This document shows, one piece after another, positions 23,191 to 31,388 of a stretch of DNA of 64,000 bases. A model generated the notes under the pieces. The model saw only the letters and a list, made by a program, of their open reading frames with translations. It did not search any database and was not told the DNA's origin. Made by a program: the position numbers and the translations under genes. Origin of the DNA: Spongiactinospora sp. TRM90649. GTDB lineage: Bacteria > Actinomycetota > Actinomycetes > Streptosporangiales > Streptosporangiaceae. Numbering within the stretch: the stretch's first letter is position 1; every line of letters starts with the position of its first letter. The stretch lies in NCBI RefSeq assembly GCF_029382225.1, contig NZ_JARLTC010000011.1:1-64000 (forward strand). Direction: 5' to 3'.

Positions 23191-24354
23191 ATGTCTATCG
23201 ATCTTGGGATTCCCTCCGTGCGCACCAGGCCCATCGCCGAGCGCAGGAGATCGCGGCAGATCATGGTCGGCTCCGTGCCGGTGGGCGGTGACGCGCCGGT
23301 CTCGGTCCAGTCCATGACAACGACCGTGACAGCGGATGTCAACGCGACCTTGCAGCAGATCGCCGAGCTGACGGCCTCGGGCTGCCAGATCGTGCGGGTG
23401 GCGGTGCCGTCCCAGGACGACGCCGACGCGCTGCCGGTCATCGCCAGGAAGTCGCAGATCCCGGTGATCGCCGACATCCACTTCCAGCCCAAGTACGTCT
23501 TCGCCGCGATCGAGGCGGGCTGCGCGGCCGTCCGGGTCAACCCGGGCAACATCAAGAAGTTCGACGACAAGGTGGGCGAGATCGCCAAGGCCGCCGCCGA
23601 CCACGGCGTGCCGATCCGCATCGGCGTCAACGCCGGGTCCCTCGACCCGCGCCTGCTGCAGAAGTACGGCAAGGCCACCCCCGAGGCCCTCGTCGAGTCC
23701 GCGCTGTGGGAGTGCTCGCTGTTCGAGGAGCACGGGTACCGCGACATCAAGATCTCCGTCAAGCACCACGACCCCGTCGTGATGGTCCAGGCGTACCGCC
23801 TGCTGGCAGAGAAGTGCGACTACCCCCTGCACCTGGGCGTCACCGAGGCCGGGCCCGCCTTCCAGGGCACGATCAAGTCGGCGGTGGCGTTCGGCGCGCT
23901 GCTCGCCGAGGGCATCGGCGACACGATCAGGGTGTCGCTGTCGGCCCCGCCGGTCGAGGAGGTCAAGGTCGGCATCGGCATCCTGGAGTCGCTCAACCTG
24001 CGCGAGCGCGGCCTGGAGATCGTCTCCTGCCCGTCGTGCGGGCGCGCCCAGGTCGATGTCTACACGCTGGCCGACCAGGTCCACGCGGGCCTCGACGGGC
24101 TGAAGGTCCCGCTGCGGGTGGCGGTCATGGGCTGTGTGGTGAACGGCCCGGGCGAGGCCCGCGAGGCCGACCTCGGCGTCGCCTCCGGCAACGGCAAGGG
24201 CCAGATCTTCGTCAAGGGCGAGGTGATCAAGACCGTCCCCGAGTCGCAGATCGTCGAGACGCTGATCGAGGAGGCCCTGCGCCTGGCCGAGGAGATGGGC
24301 GTCGAGGTCGACCTCGACGACGACGCGCCCGGCCCGGAGGTCACCGTCCACTAA
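23191..24354 (+). CDS. ispG: 4-hydroxy-3-methylbut-2-en-1-yl diphosphate synthase (flavodoxin)
   Basis: 387 residues, the compact bacterial form. It reductively opens MEcPP to HMBPP, the penultimate MEP-pathway step, using a [4Fe-4S] cluster. Cluster ligands are C280 and C283 in CPSCGR and C315 in [10 protein letters not shown], with the nearby Glu (E322) as the fourth ligand. The TIM-barrel half has [22 protein letters not shown] and IRVNPGN-type segments ([13 protein letters not shown]). It lies directly after dxr, matching their pathway link. Confidence 0.97.
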   Translation: MSIDLGIPSVRTRPIAERRRSRQIMVGSVPVGGDAPVSVQSMTTTVTADVNATLQQIAELTASGCQIVRVAVPSQDDADALPVIARKSQIPVIADIHFQPKYVFAAIEAGCAAVRVNPGNIKKFDDKVGEIAKAAADHGVPIRIGVNAGSLDPRLLQKYGKATPEALVESALWECSLFEEHGYRDIKISVKHHDPVVMVQAYRLLAEKCDYPLHLGVTEAGPAFQGTIKSAVAFGALLAEGIGDTIRVSLSAPPVEEVKVGIGILESLNLRERGLEIVSCPSCGRAQVDVYTLADQVHAGLDGLKVPLRVAVMGCVVNGPGEAREADLGVASGNGKGQIFVKGEVIKTVPESQIVETLIEEALRLAEEMGVEVDLDDDAPGPEVTVH

Positions 24355-24489
24355 CCGGCGCGGCGATTCCGCGGGTGGCCCGGCAATGGATTGGCCACGC
24401 GGTGGCAATCATCTCGCGATACCCTCTGTGATCGGACGGTGACTTGGGGGAACATCGCCTCTGTCACCCCAGCAGAGGAGAGCTGTCGA

Positions 24490-26184
24490 GTGAAGCGCGT
24501 CGTCGGAGTTGTCGCGGGTGTTGCGGTGCTGGCCATCGGAGCGGGAGGGATCCACGGCGGCGCGGCCCGCGCCGACGGTGACCTAGGCGGCACGGCCGAG
24601 ACCGGAGGCGGCGGGGCGGGCCCCGCCGCCGGGGCCGGTTTCTGGCCTGGCCGGGCACCGGTGGGCAAGGGCGCGCCACCCGCGTCCAGGCTCGTCTGGC
24701 GGCCCTGCGCGGCCGAACCCGCCAAGGGCGGGGCGCGGATCGCGGGCGCCGTGGCGGCCGAGGCCCCCGCGCAGAAGGTGGAGTGCGCGACCCTCCGGGT
24801 GCCGCTCGACTACCGCGAGCCGTACGGCCAGACCGTGGAGCTGGCGCTGAACCGCGTCAAGGGCACGGTCTCCCGCGACCACAACCACCTCGGGGCGCTG
24901 CTGGTCAATCCCGGCGGGCCGGGCGCGTCCGGCCGCGAGCTGGCCAAACAGGTCGCCTCGTCGCTGCCCGCCGCGCTGGCCGCGCGATTCGACGTGATCG
25001 GCTTCGACCCGCGCGGTGTCGGCGCCAGCAAGCCCGCGCTGACCTGCGTCGACGCCAAACGCTACTATGCGCCGCCGCGCCTCGACCACGTGCCCCGCGC
25101 CACCGGGCAGGAAGACCGCCTGCTCGCCCAGGCGCGCGAGTACGCCACCGCGTGCGGCAACCGCTGGTCGTGGATGCTCCCGCACATGACCACGGAGAAC
25201 TCCGCCCGCGACATCGAATCGATCAGGGTGGCGCTCGGCGAGGAGCGCATCAGCTACCTGGGCTACTCCTACGGCACCTACCTGGGGGCCGTCTACGCCA
25301 CCCTCTACCCGGCGCGGCTCAAGCGACTGGTGCTCGACAGCAGCGTTGATCCGCAGGGCGTCTGGTACAAGGCCAACCTCGCCCAGAACTACGCCTTCGA
25401 CCAGCGGCACCGCGACTTCATGACCTGGATCGCCCGCAACAACCGCGTCTACCGCTTGGGCGGCAAGGCGACCGACGTCCGCTTCGCCTGGTACTCCATG
25501 CGTGACCGGCTGCGCGGCCGTCCGGTGGGCGGCCTGGTCGGGCCGAGCGAGCTCGACGACGTGTTCACCGTCGCGGGCTACACCGACCGCGTGTGGCCGC
25601 AGCTCGCCGACGCCTTCTCCGCCTACGTCCGCAAGGGCGCGACCAAGGGCCTGATGGACGCCTATCATCGCTACGGCGACAACGACGCGTCGGCGGAGAA
25701 CGGCTACGCGGTCTACCTGAGCGTCCAGTGCCGTGACGCGGCCTGGCCACGGCAGTGGAACGCGTGGCGCGCCGACACCACCCGGATCCACTCCAAGGCG
25801 CCCTTCCTGGCCTGGCCCAACACCTGGTACAACGCGCCGTGCGCGTACTGGCCGGTGCCCGCGGTCGGCCCGGTGCAGGTGCGGTCCGACCGCCGCCTGC
25901 CGCCGATCCTGATGCTGCAGACGCGCAACGACGCGGCCACGCCGTACGCCGGGGCGCTGCGCATGCGGCGCGCGCTCGGCACCGCCGGCATGGTCCTGGC
26001 CGGTGGCGGCAACCACGGGGCCGGGCTCGCCGGCAACGCCTGCGTCGACCGTCACCTGGCCGCCTACCTGCGCGACGGCACCGTGCCCGCCCGCCGGGGC
26101 GCCGGGCCCGACGCCAGGTGCGCGGGCGGGCCCGCGCCGGTCGCCACGCCTGCGACGCCCGCCCCGGGCTCGGGCGGCCGCTGA
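24490..26184 (+). CDS. Secreted S33 alpha/beta hydrolase, tripeptidyl aminopeptidase-like
   Basis: 564 residues. An N-terminal signal peptide (KRVVGVV, hydrophobic core, GGAARADG) shows export. The catalytic fold has the oxyanion motif NPGGPGASG (about 140-148), nucleophile S260 in GYSYGTYLG, and D481 in QTRNDAATP with H509 in GGNHGAG. This matches the TAP family of actinomycete exopeptidases that release tripeptides from extracellular proteins. The GTG at 24490 has GGAGAG eight bases upstream; the frame is open further back without start signals. A Pro/Ala-rich C-terminal tail ends the protein. Its location next to ispG is not functionally meaningful. Confidence 0.92.
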   Translation: MKRVVGVVAGVAVLAIGAGGIHGGAARADGDLGGTAETGGGGAGPAAGAGFWPGRAPVGKGAPPASRLVWRPCAAEPAKGGARIAGAVAAEAPAQKVECATLRVPLDYREPYGQTVELALNRVKGTVSRDHNHLGALLVNPGGPGASGRELAKQVASSLPAALAARFDVIGFDPRGVGASKPALTCVDAKRYYAPPRLDHVPRATGQEDRLLAQAREYATACGNRWSWMLPHMTTENSARDIESIRVALGEERISYLGYSYGTYLGAVYATLYPARLKRLVLDSSVDPQGVWYKANLAQNYAFDQRHRDFMTWIARNNRVYRLGGKATDVRFAWYSMRDRLRGRPVGGLVGPSELDDVFTVAGYTDRVWPQLADAFSAYVRKGATKGLMDAYHRYGDNDASAENGYAVYLSVQCRDAAWPRQWNAWRADTTRIHSKAPFLAWPNTWYNAPCAYWPVPAVGPVQVRSDRRLPPILMLQTRNDAATPYAGALRMRRALGTAGMVLAGGGNHGAGLAGNACVDRHLAAYLRDGTVPARRGAGPDARCAGGPAPVATPATPAPGSGGR

Positions 26185-26256
26185 CGGCGGGCACCCGGGA
26201 GGCCGACACCGATTTGGGGGTCTGCGTCGCTTCCTGCCAAATTCGGCCAGGTCGCG

Positions 26257-26268
26257 TACGCTTGGCGC
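26257..26268 (+). promoter_or_regulatory. Predicted -10 element of the DUF4081/GNAT gene
   Basis: TACGCT (26257-26262) is followed by six bases and then GTG/ATG at 26269/26272, with no ribosome-binding site, giving a leaderless arrangement. Confidence 0.5.
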
Positions 26269-27114
26269 GTGATGCTGCGAACATCGGCGTCGCGCGTGCT
26301 CGACGACAGCGATCGCGAGGAAGTCCTGGCTCTCCTCGACAGCGATCCCGTCGCCAACGTCTTCGTCGCCTCCCGGGTGCGTTCGGTCGGGTTGAACCCG
26401 GCCAGGCTCGGCGGGCAGATGTGGGGGTTCGGCCCGCGCGGCGGGATGACCTCACTCTGCTACGCCGGTGCCAACCTGGTGCCCGTGAACGCCGGCCAGG
26501 AGGCCGTGCACGCGTTCGCCGAGCGTGCCCGCAGGCAGGGCCGCCGCTGTTCCTCGATCGTCGGGCCGGTCGCCGCGGTCGAGCCGATGTGGGAGATCCT
26601 CCACCCGTACTGGGGGCCGGCCCGCGCCGTCCGCTGGGCGCAGCCGGTGATGGTGATCTCCACGCCGCCGCTGGTCGCCCCCGACCCCCGGGTGCGCCGG
26701 GTGCGGCCCGAGGAGTTCGAGACGGTGCTCCCGGCCTGCGTGGCGATGTTCACCGAAGAGGTCGGCGTCTCCCCGGACACGGGCGACGGTGGGGCGCTCT
26801 ACCGCACCCGCGTGGCCGAGCTGATCAGGATCGGCCGGTCCTACGCCCGGCTCGACGACCGGCAGGTGGTGTTCAAGGCCGAGATCGGGGCCGTCACCCC
26901 GCAGGCGTGTCAGATCCAGGGCGTCTGGGTCCACCCGGATCGGCGCGGCGAGGGCCACGCGGTCGCCGGGATGGCGGCGATCGTCGATCACGCGCTGAAG
27001 TGTTTCGCGCCGGTGGTCACGCTCTACGTCAACGATTTCAACACGGTCGCGCGGGCGGTCTACCGGAAGGTGGGCTTTACCGAAGTCGGCACATTCATGT
27101 CGGTTCTGTTCTGA
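26269..27114 (+). CDS. DUF4081-GNAT family N-acetyltransferase
   Basis: 281 residues. The N-terminal half is DUF4081 (DSDPVANVFVASRVRSVGL, then QMWGFGPRGG); the C-terminal half is a GNAT fold with the acetyl-CoA loop in IQGVWVHPDRRGEGHAVAGM and the terminal strand VVTLYVNDFNTVARAVYRKV. It would transfer an acetyl group to a small molecule or protein amine; substrate unknown. In Streptomyces an orthologous gene lies between ispG and proS, so this is part of the conserved core neighbourhood. Translation can begin at GTG 26269 or ATG 26272. Confidence 0.92.
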   Translation: MMLRTSASRVLDDSDREEVLALLDSDPVANVFVASRVRSVGLNPARLGGQMWGFGPRGGMTSLCYAGANLVPVNAGQEAVHAFAERARRQGRRCSSIVGPVAAVEPMWEILHPYWGPARAVRWAQPVMVISTPPLVAPDPRVRRVRPEEFETVLPACVAMFTEEVGVSPDTGDGGALYRTRVAELIRIGRSYARLDDRQVVFKAEIGAVTPQACQIQGVWVHPDRRGEGHAVAGMAAIVDHALKCFAPVVTLYVNDFNTVARAVYRKVGFTEVGTFMSVLF

Positions 27115-27152
27115 TCTGGTGCTGTCTGGACCGGTAATAAGAGTGTGGCGCT

Positions 27153-27211
27153 AACGGCCAGATACGCGCGACGGCCGTTGACGCGCGGAGATCCACCCCC
27201 TTGAGTAGATA
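27153..27211 (+). promoter_or_regulatory. Inverted repeat and -10 candidate upstream of the PASTA kinase
   Basis: AACGGCC (27153-27159) and GGCCGTT (27173-27179) form a perfect 7-bp inverted repeat with 13 bp between. A TAGATA hexamer at 27206-27211 is a candidate -10 element about 37 bp before the GTG start. Together they may form an operator-promoter unit. Confidence 0.4.
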
Positions 27212-27247
27212 CGCGAACGTTGAGTGGCGGCGAGGGGAGGCTGGCCC

Positions 27248-29212
27248 GTGCCGCAGGCGCAGCCGCTCAAAACGGGGGATCCCGTACAACTAGGCATTTA
27301 CCAACTGATCGGACGACTTGGTGAGGGCGGTCAAGGGGTGGTGTTCCTCGCCACCCGGCCCTGCGACGGCGAACGCTATGCCGTCAAGGCGCTGTATGCC
27401 CCCGTCGGCGAAGAGGAGGCGGCGTTCCTGCGCGAGGCCGAACTGGCCAAGCAGGTCGCCAGGTTCTGCACGGCCCAGGTGATCGACGCCGGGGTGCTCG
27501 GCGGGCGGCCCTACATCGTCAGCGAGTACGTGGACGGCCCGTCCCTGCACCGCGATGTCGCGCTGGCCGGGCCGAAGGCGGGCGGGTCGCTCGAACGCCT
27601 CGCGGTCGGCACGGCCACCGCGCTGGCCGCGATCCACCAGGCCGGGATCGTCCACCGCGACTTCAAGCCGCAGAACGTGCTCCTCGGCCCGGACGGCCCG
27701 CGCGTGATCGACTTCGGCCTGGCGCGGGCCCTCGACGCCGCCGCCACCCTGAGCGGGCGCGGCGCGGGCACCCCCGCCTACATGGCCCCCGAACAGGTCG
27801 GCGGGGAGGAACTGACCTCGGCCGTGGACGTCTTCGCCTGGGGCGCGACGATCTGCTTCGCCGCCAACGGCCACGCCCCGTTCGGCCAGGACTCCGTCCC
27901 CGCCGTGCTGCATCGCATCCTCACCGCCCGCCCGGAGACCGGCCGCATCGCCGGACGGCTGCGCGCGCTCATCGAGTGCGCCCTGGAGAAGAACCCGGCC
28001 GACCGGCCGAGCGGCAGGGAACTGGTGCTGGCCCTGCTCGGCGAGGCGCCCGCCACGGGACGGCACGCGCGCGCGGAACCGGTGGCGGAAGCGGAGGGCG
28101 CCGGGGCGATGGGCGCGTACTACCTCGGCTCCTCGGCCCCCGGCATCACCCCGGAGCGCCCCTTCGAAGACGCCCATCCGTTGCCGGTGGAACCTCCCCC
28201 GCCGTCTCCGCGGCCCGCCGACGACGACGCCGAGGCCCGTGAACCGGCGGCGGTCCGGACCATCCCCGGCCGGGCGGCGACCCGCATGTCCGTCGCGGTC
28301 TCCGGGGCGCTGCTGGTGAGCGCCGCCGTACTGACCGCGGTGCTGGTCCCCGCGCTGACCGGTGGCGGCAACCCCTCCGGCGCGTCCCCGGCCGCGTCCG
28401 GCCCACCGACCACCGCGAGCGCGTCACCGGCGAGCGAACGCTCCACCCTGGGGCGCGAGGAGACCCAGGCGAACCAGGCGGTGCCGCCTCCCGCCGCCAC
28501 CACGGCCGCCGCCGGGACCGTCCGGGTTCCCTTCCTCACCGGGATGGACCGCGCGGCGGCGGTCCGCGCGATCAAACGCGCCGGGCTGGTCGCGGGGCCG
28601 ACCACCAGGTCCGACTCGCCGAAGCGGATGGGCCAGGTGCTCGCCACGACCCCGGCGGCGGGCAGCCCCGTGCACAAGGGCTCGGCGGTGCTGCTGAACG
28701 TCTCGGCGGGTGTCAAGGTGCCCACCGTGACCGGGCTGCGCCGCAAGGCGGCCGAGGGGGCGCTGGGCGCGGCCGGCCTGACCGTGGGCGACGTGATCCG
28801 GACCTGCTCCCACCTGCCCACAGGTCAGATCGTCAAGAGCGACCCGGCGGGCGGCGCGAGGACCTCGGCCGGCTCGCCGGTGTCTCTCGTCGTGGCCCGC
28901 CAGGGGGTGACGGTACCCGCCGTGACGGGCACCCCGGAGACCGCCGCCCGCGCGGCACTGGAGGGCTTGGGCCTCGCCGTCCGCAGACAGGGCCGCATCG
29001 CCGACTCCCCGGACCAGGTCGGCATGGTGCTCATCCAGAGCGTCCCCGAGGGGACATGCGTGGACGCCGGAGAGCGCATCACCCTCACCGTCGGCCTGGA
29101 GCTCACCACCGGCCCTCCCGACCTCGAACCCACGGATCCCCCCTCAGACGACACCCGGGACCCCACCTGGAATCCGGCCCCCGACGACTCCGAAGAATCC
29201 GCCATACCCTGA
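27248..29212 (+). CDS. PASTA-domain Ser/Thr protein kinase (PknB-like)
   Basis: 654 residues. The cytoplasmic kinase domain (about 15-265) is intact: glycine loop GRLGEGGQGVV, catalytic Lys K47 (YAVKAL), HRDFKPQN with D138, DFG at 155-157 and the P+1 segment GTPAYMAPEQ. A Pro-rich juxtamembrane linker leads to one membrane helix at about 347-370. Outside are a Ser/Thr/Pro stalk and three PASTA domains (about 425-488, 489-552, 553-618), which in this family bind peptidoglycan fragments. The GTG at 27248 has AGGGGAGG seven bases upstream. This kinase should sense the state of the wall; the next genes encode a wall hydrolase and a pseudokinase. Confidence 0.94.
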   Translation: MPQAQPLKTGDPVQLGIYQLIGRLGEGGQGVVFLATRPCDGERYAVKALYAPVGEEEAAFLREAELAKQVARFCTAQVIDAGVLGGRPYIVSEYVDGPSLHRDVALAGPKAGGSLERLAVGTATALAAIHQAGIVHRDFKPQNVLLGPDGPRVIDFGLARALDAAATLSGRGAGTPAYMAPEQVGGEELTSAVDVFAWGATICFAANGHAPFGQDSVPAVLHRILTARPETGRIAGRLRALIECALEKNPADRPSGRELVLALLGEAPATGRHARAEPVAEAEGAGAMGAYYLGSSAPGITPERPFEDAHPLPVEPPPPSPRPADDDAEAREPAAVRTIPGRAATRMSVAVSGALLVSAAVLTAVLVPALTGGGNPSGASPAASGPPTTASASPASERSTLGREETQANQAVPPPAATTAAAGTVRVPFLTGMDRAAAVRAIKRAGLVAGPTTRSDSPKRMGQVLATTPAAGSPVHKGSAVLLNVSAGVKVPTVTGLRRKAAEGALGAAGLTVGDVIRTCSHLPTGQIVKSDPAGGARTSAGSPVSLVVARQGVTVPAVTGTPETAARAALEGLGLAVRRQGRIADSPDQVGMVLIQSVPEGTCVDAGERITLTVGLELTTGPPDLEPTDPPSDDTRDPTWNPAPDDSEESAIP

Positions 29213-29336
29213 CCCCGGGCGCCGACGGCGGGTCTGGGGAGGGCCGGGGGCGGTCCTCGCCGTTGGTGACGGCTGGGCCGCCTCCTTCCGGTGTGCGCGG
29301 CAGACCCCGGTGCGAAGGCCGTGGGTCTGCGGTGGG

Positions 29337-31064
29337 TCAGACCCTTTCTTCGGTTTCGGTGGGGTTGAACCAGTTCCAGGTGGGGGTGGAGGGTTCGTGG
29401 CGACGGCGGCGGCCGGGTTGGCGTGGGGCCGTGGAGTCGGCGCTGTCTGCGGCGGGGCGGTGGCGGCGGCCCCGGAGGGGTGGGCCGGTGGTATCGGTTC
29501 GGGGGGAGTGGATGTGCTCCTCGCGGGCGGTGATGGGGCGGTGGCGTCGGCCGCGAAGCGGGGCCGCGGCGAAGTCGGCCGGTGCCTCGGGCGCGCCCGA
29601 CACGGCCGGGCGGTGGCGCCGCCCGCGCGGGGCGGGTGCGTCCGCGCCGGTGTCGGGGGCGGCGAGCACCGTACGGCGCCGCCGTCCCTGATACGTCGCG
29701 TCCGCGATGTCCGCCTCGTTCGTTCCGGGACGGCCGTGCCGCGCCGCCCGGTGCGCCGGCAGCTCCGGCGTACCCATGTCGCCGAGGCCGTTGGGACGCG
29801 TGGTCCGTCCCGTGGGGCGACGCGTCGTTTCGAGGGCCGGACGGGTGCCCGGTCTGGCCGCGTGGCGGCCCGGCGTCCGCGCCGGGCGTCTGCCGTTCGC
29901 GGGCCTGCGGACCGAGTGTCCCGTGGCCTGCGCGGCCTCCGCCGCCTCCAGGGCCCCCGCGACGCCCGGCAGCGAAGGAGAGGCCGCGACCGCGGGCCGT
30001 GCCACCCGGAGCCTGCGGCCACGGGAGTGGGCGAGCAGCCCCAGCGCGGCGAGCAGGACGGGCGCGAGCAGCACCGGGCTGCTCAGGTCCGGCAGCGCGC
30101 CCTGGAGCGGGTAGGTCGCCGACAGCGGGGCGGCGGTCAGCGGCGTGGTGTCCGGGAGGACCCGGGGCTCGGACGCCGGGGTGGGCGCCGGCAGGTGCGC
30201 GGAGGGGCCCCTGGCGACGACACTGTCGAGGTCGGTGGCGGTGCCCTTGCCGTCCACCGGGGGCGTGGTGGCGCGGGGCGCGGCCGAGGGCTTGTCCCGC
30301 GTGGCCGTAGCGGGCCTGGGGGCCTCGGACGGCTTGGCCGTCGGCTGGCTCGCCTGGTTCGCCTGGCTGGTCTTGTTCGCGCCCTTGGCCTGCGCGCGGC
30401 TCTCCCCGGCACGGGCCTTGTCAGACGGGCGCACGCCGCTCCACGGCCTCGGCGCCGCGAGCGGGCCGGGCGAGATGAGGCCGCTCTTCAGCTCGGGGAC
30501 CACCGTGGTCAGCGGGGCGTACGGCGCGGCGGCCGTACCTGATTCCCCCGCGGTTCCGAGGACGGAGTCCGGCGGCCCCTGCGGCTCCCGCTCGGCCTCC
30601 AGCGCCTCCTTGACCTTCTCCGGGTAGCCGTAGCCGACGACCTTGTCCTGGTCGCGCTTCTTGCGCTTGGCCACGCCGCCGTCGATGTTGCCCTCGATGG
30701 TGAGGATCTTGTCGCCTCTGACTCCGGTGACGACTCCGACGTGGTCGATGCCACGGATGCTCTTGCCGCCGCTCCAGTCGTAGAAGACCAGTGCGCCCTT
30801 CTTCGGCGTGGTGCCCCACGCTCCCTGCTTCTCGAACCAGCGCGCGTGCGCGGGGGTCCAGGCGAACTGCCCGATCCAGTCCTCGTAGCCGAGCTTCTTG
30901 GCGGCCCAGGAGAGGTACATGTCGCACCAGGGCTGCGCGCTGTAGTCGGCGTCGGACTCGACGCTGTTGTACCAGGCGCCGAACTTGGTGTGGCCGCCGC
31001 TCTTCTCGGCGTAGCCGAGCTGTTTTTCGAGCAGCTTGATGAACTTCTCGGTCTCAGGGCTCAT
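29337..31064 (-). CDS. CHAP-domain cell-wall hydrolase with internal membrane anchor and basic repeats
   Basis: 575 residues. The N-terminal CHAP domain (about 1-155) has catalytic C47 (AQPWCDMYLSW), H108 (GIDHVGVVTG) and E124/N126 (IEGNID), predicting amidase or endopeptidase action on peptidoglycan. A Pro/Ala/Thr-rich linker follows (about 160-325), then one membrane helix at about 329-346 followed at once by SRGRRLR. There is no N-terminal signal peptide. The positive charges after the helix put the C-terminus inside and the CHAP domain outside, a reverse-anchor topology. The cytoplasmic tail carries five basic repeats of the type RGRRHRP at about residues 460, 480, 504, 531 and 551. The ATG has no clear ribosome-binding site. 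It is convergent with the PASTA kinase. Confidence 0.88.
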   Translation of the reverse strand: MSPETEKFIKLLEKQLGYAEKSGGHTKFGAWYNSVESDADYSAQPWCDMYLSWAAKKLGYEDWIGQFAWTPAHARWFEKQGAWGTTPKKGALVFYDWSGGKSIRGIDHVGVVTGVRGDKILTIEGNIDGGVAKRKKRDQDKVVGYGYPEKVKEALEAEREPQGPPDSVLGTAGESGTAAAPYAPLTTVVPELKSGLISPGPLAAPRPWSGVRPSDKARAGESRAQAKGANKTSQANQASQPTAKPSEAPRPATATRDKPSAAPRATTPPVDGKGTATDLDSVVARGPSAHLPAPTPASEPRVLPDTTPLTAAPLSATYPLQGALPDLSSPVLLAPVLLAALGLLAHSRGRRLRVARPAVAASPSLPGVAGALEAAEAAQATGHSVRRPANGRRPARTPGRHAARPGTRPALETTRRPTGRTTRPNGLGDMGTPELPAHRAARHGRPGTNEADIADATYQGRRRRTVLAAPDTGADAPAPRGRRHRPAVSGAPEAPADFAAAPLRGRRHRPITAREEHIHSPRTDTTGPPLRGRRHRPAADSADSTAPRQPGRRRRHEPSTPTWNWFNPTETEERV

Positions 31065-31388
31065 CTAAGTCAGGGGACCCGCGTACGGCCCTTGAAGGCA
31101 TGGTCGCGCCGCCCTCGCGACCGGGTCGTACGGAGGTGGGGTCGGTGTCGATGGCGCGTTCGTCCGTGCCGATCGCGGGGGAACCGATCGGTACGCACGT
31201 GGCGGCACCAAAGGTCAGTGACTTCCGTGACGACGGAGACTACCGGGGCAAAACAACTGGTCAAGCCATCCCAAAGGGAGCGTCAAGGAGCGTTCAAGTC
31301 TCTCGACGACCCGAAGTCCCAGGTCGAACCTGTGTTGGGTTTGCCCAAACATGTCGGGATATGTGAAAAAAATCTACCTTTTGGGTGG
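31065..31388 (-). other. Intergenic region upstream of the CHAP gene
   Basis: This 324-bp gap should hold the promoter and leader of the CHAP gene and the end of the pseudokinase transcript. It contains an imperfect palindrome around TTGGGTTTGCCCAA (31335-31348) and a run of seven A residues (31364-31370) near the pseudokinase end that reads as T on the minus strand and could help terminate it. I looked for a ydaO-type cyclic-di-AMP riboswitch, common before actinobacterial wall-hydrolase genes, and did not find its conserved segments. No gene is seen. Confidence 0.5.

Noticed and set aside
24583..26055. 490-residue minus-strand frame opposite the S33 peptidase
   Set aside because: It is a shadow frame; the sense frame has signal peptide and triad.
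29050..29700. 211-residue plus-strand frame overlapping the kinase end and CHAP end
   Set aside because: It overlaps two real genes, is Arg/Pro-rich and has no start signal.
31065..31388. Cyclic-di-AMP (ydaO-type) riboswitch before the CHAP gene
   Set aside because: Actinobacterial wall-hydrolase genes often carry one, but its conserved segments (including GGGGTGAAT-like) are not present here.
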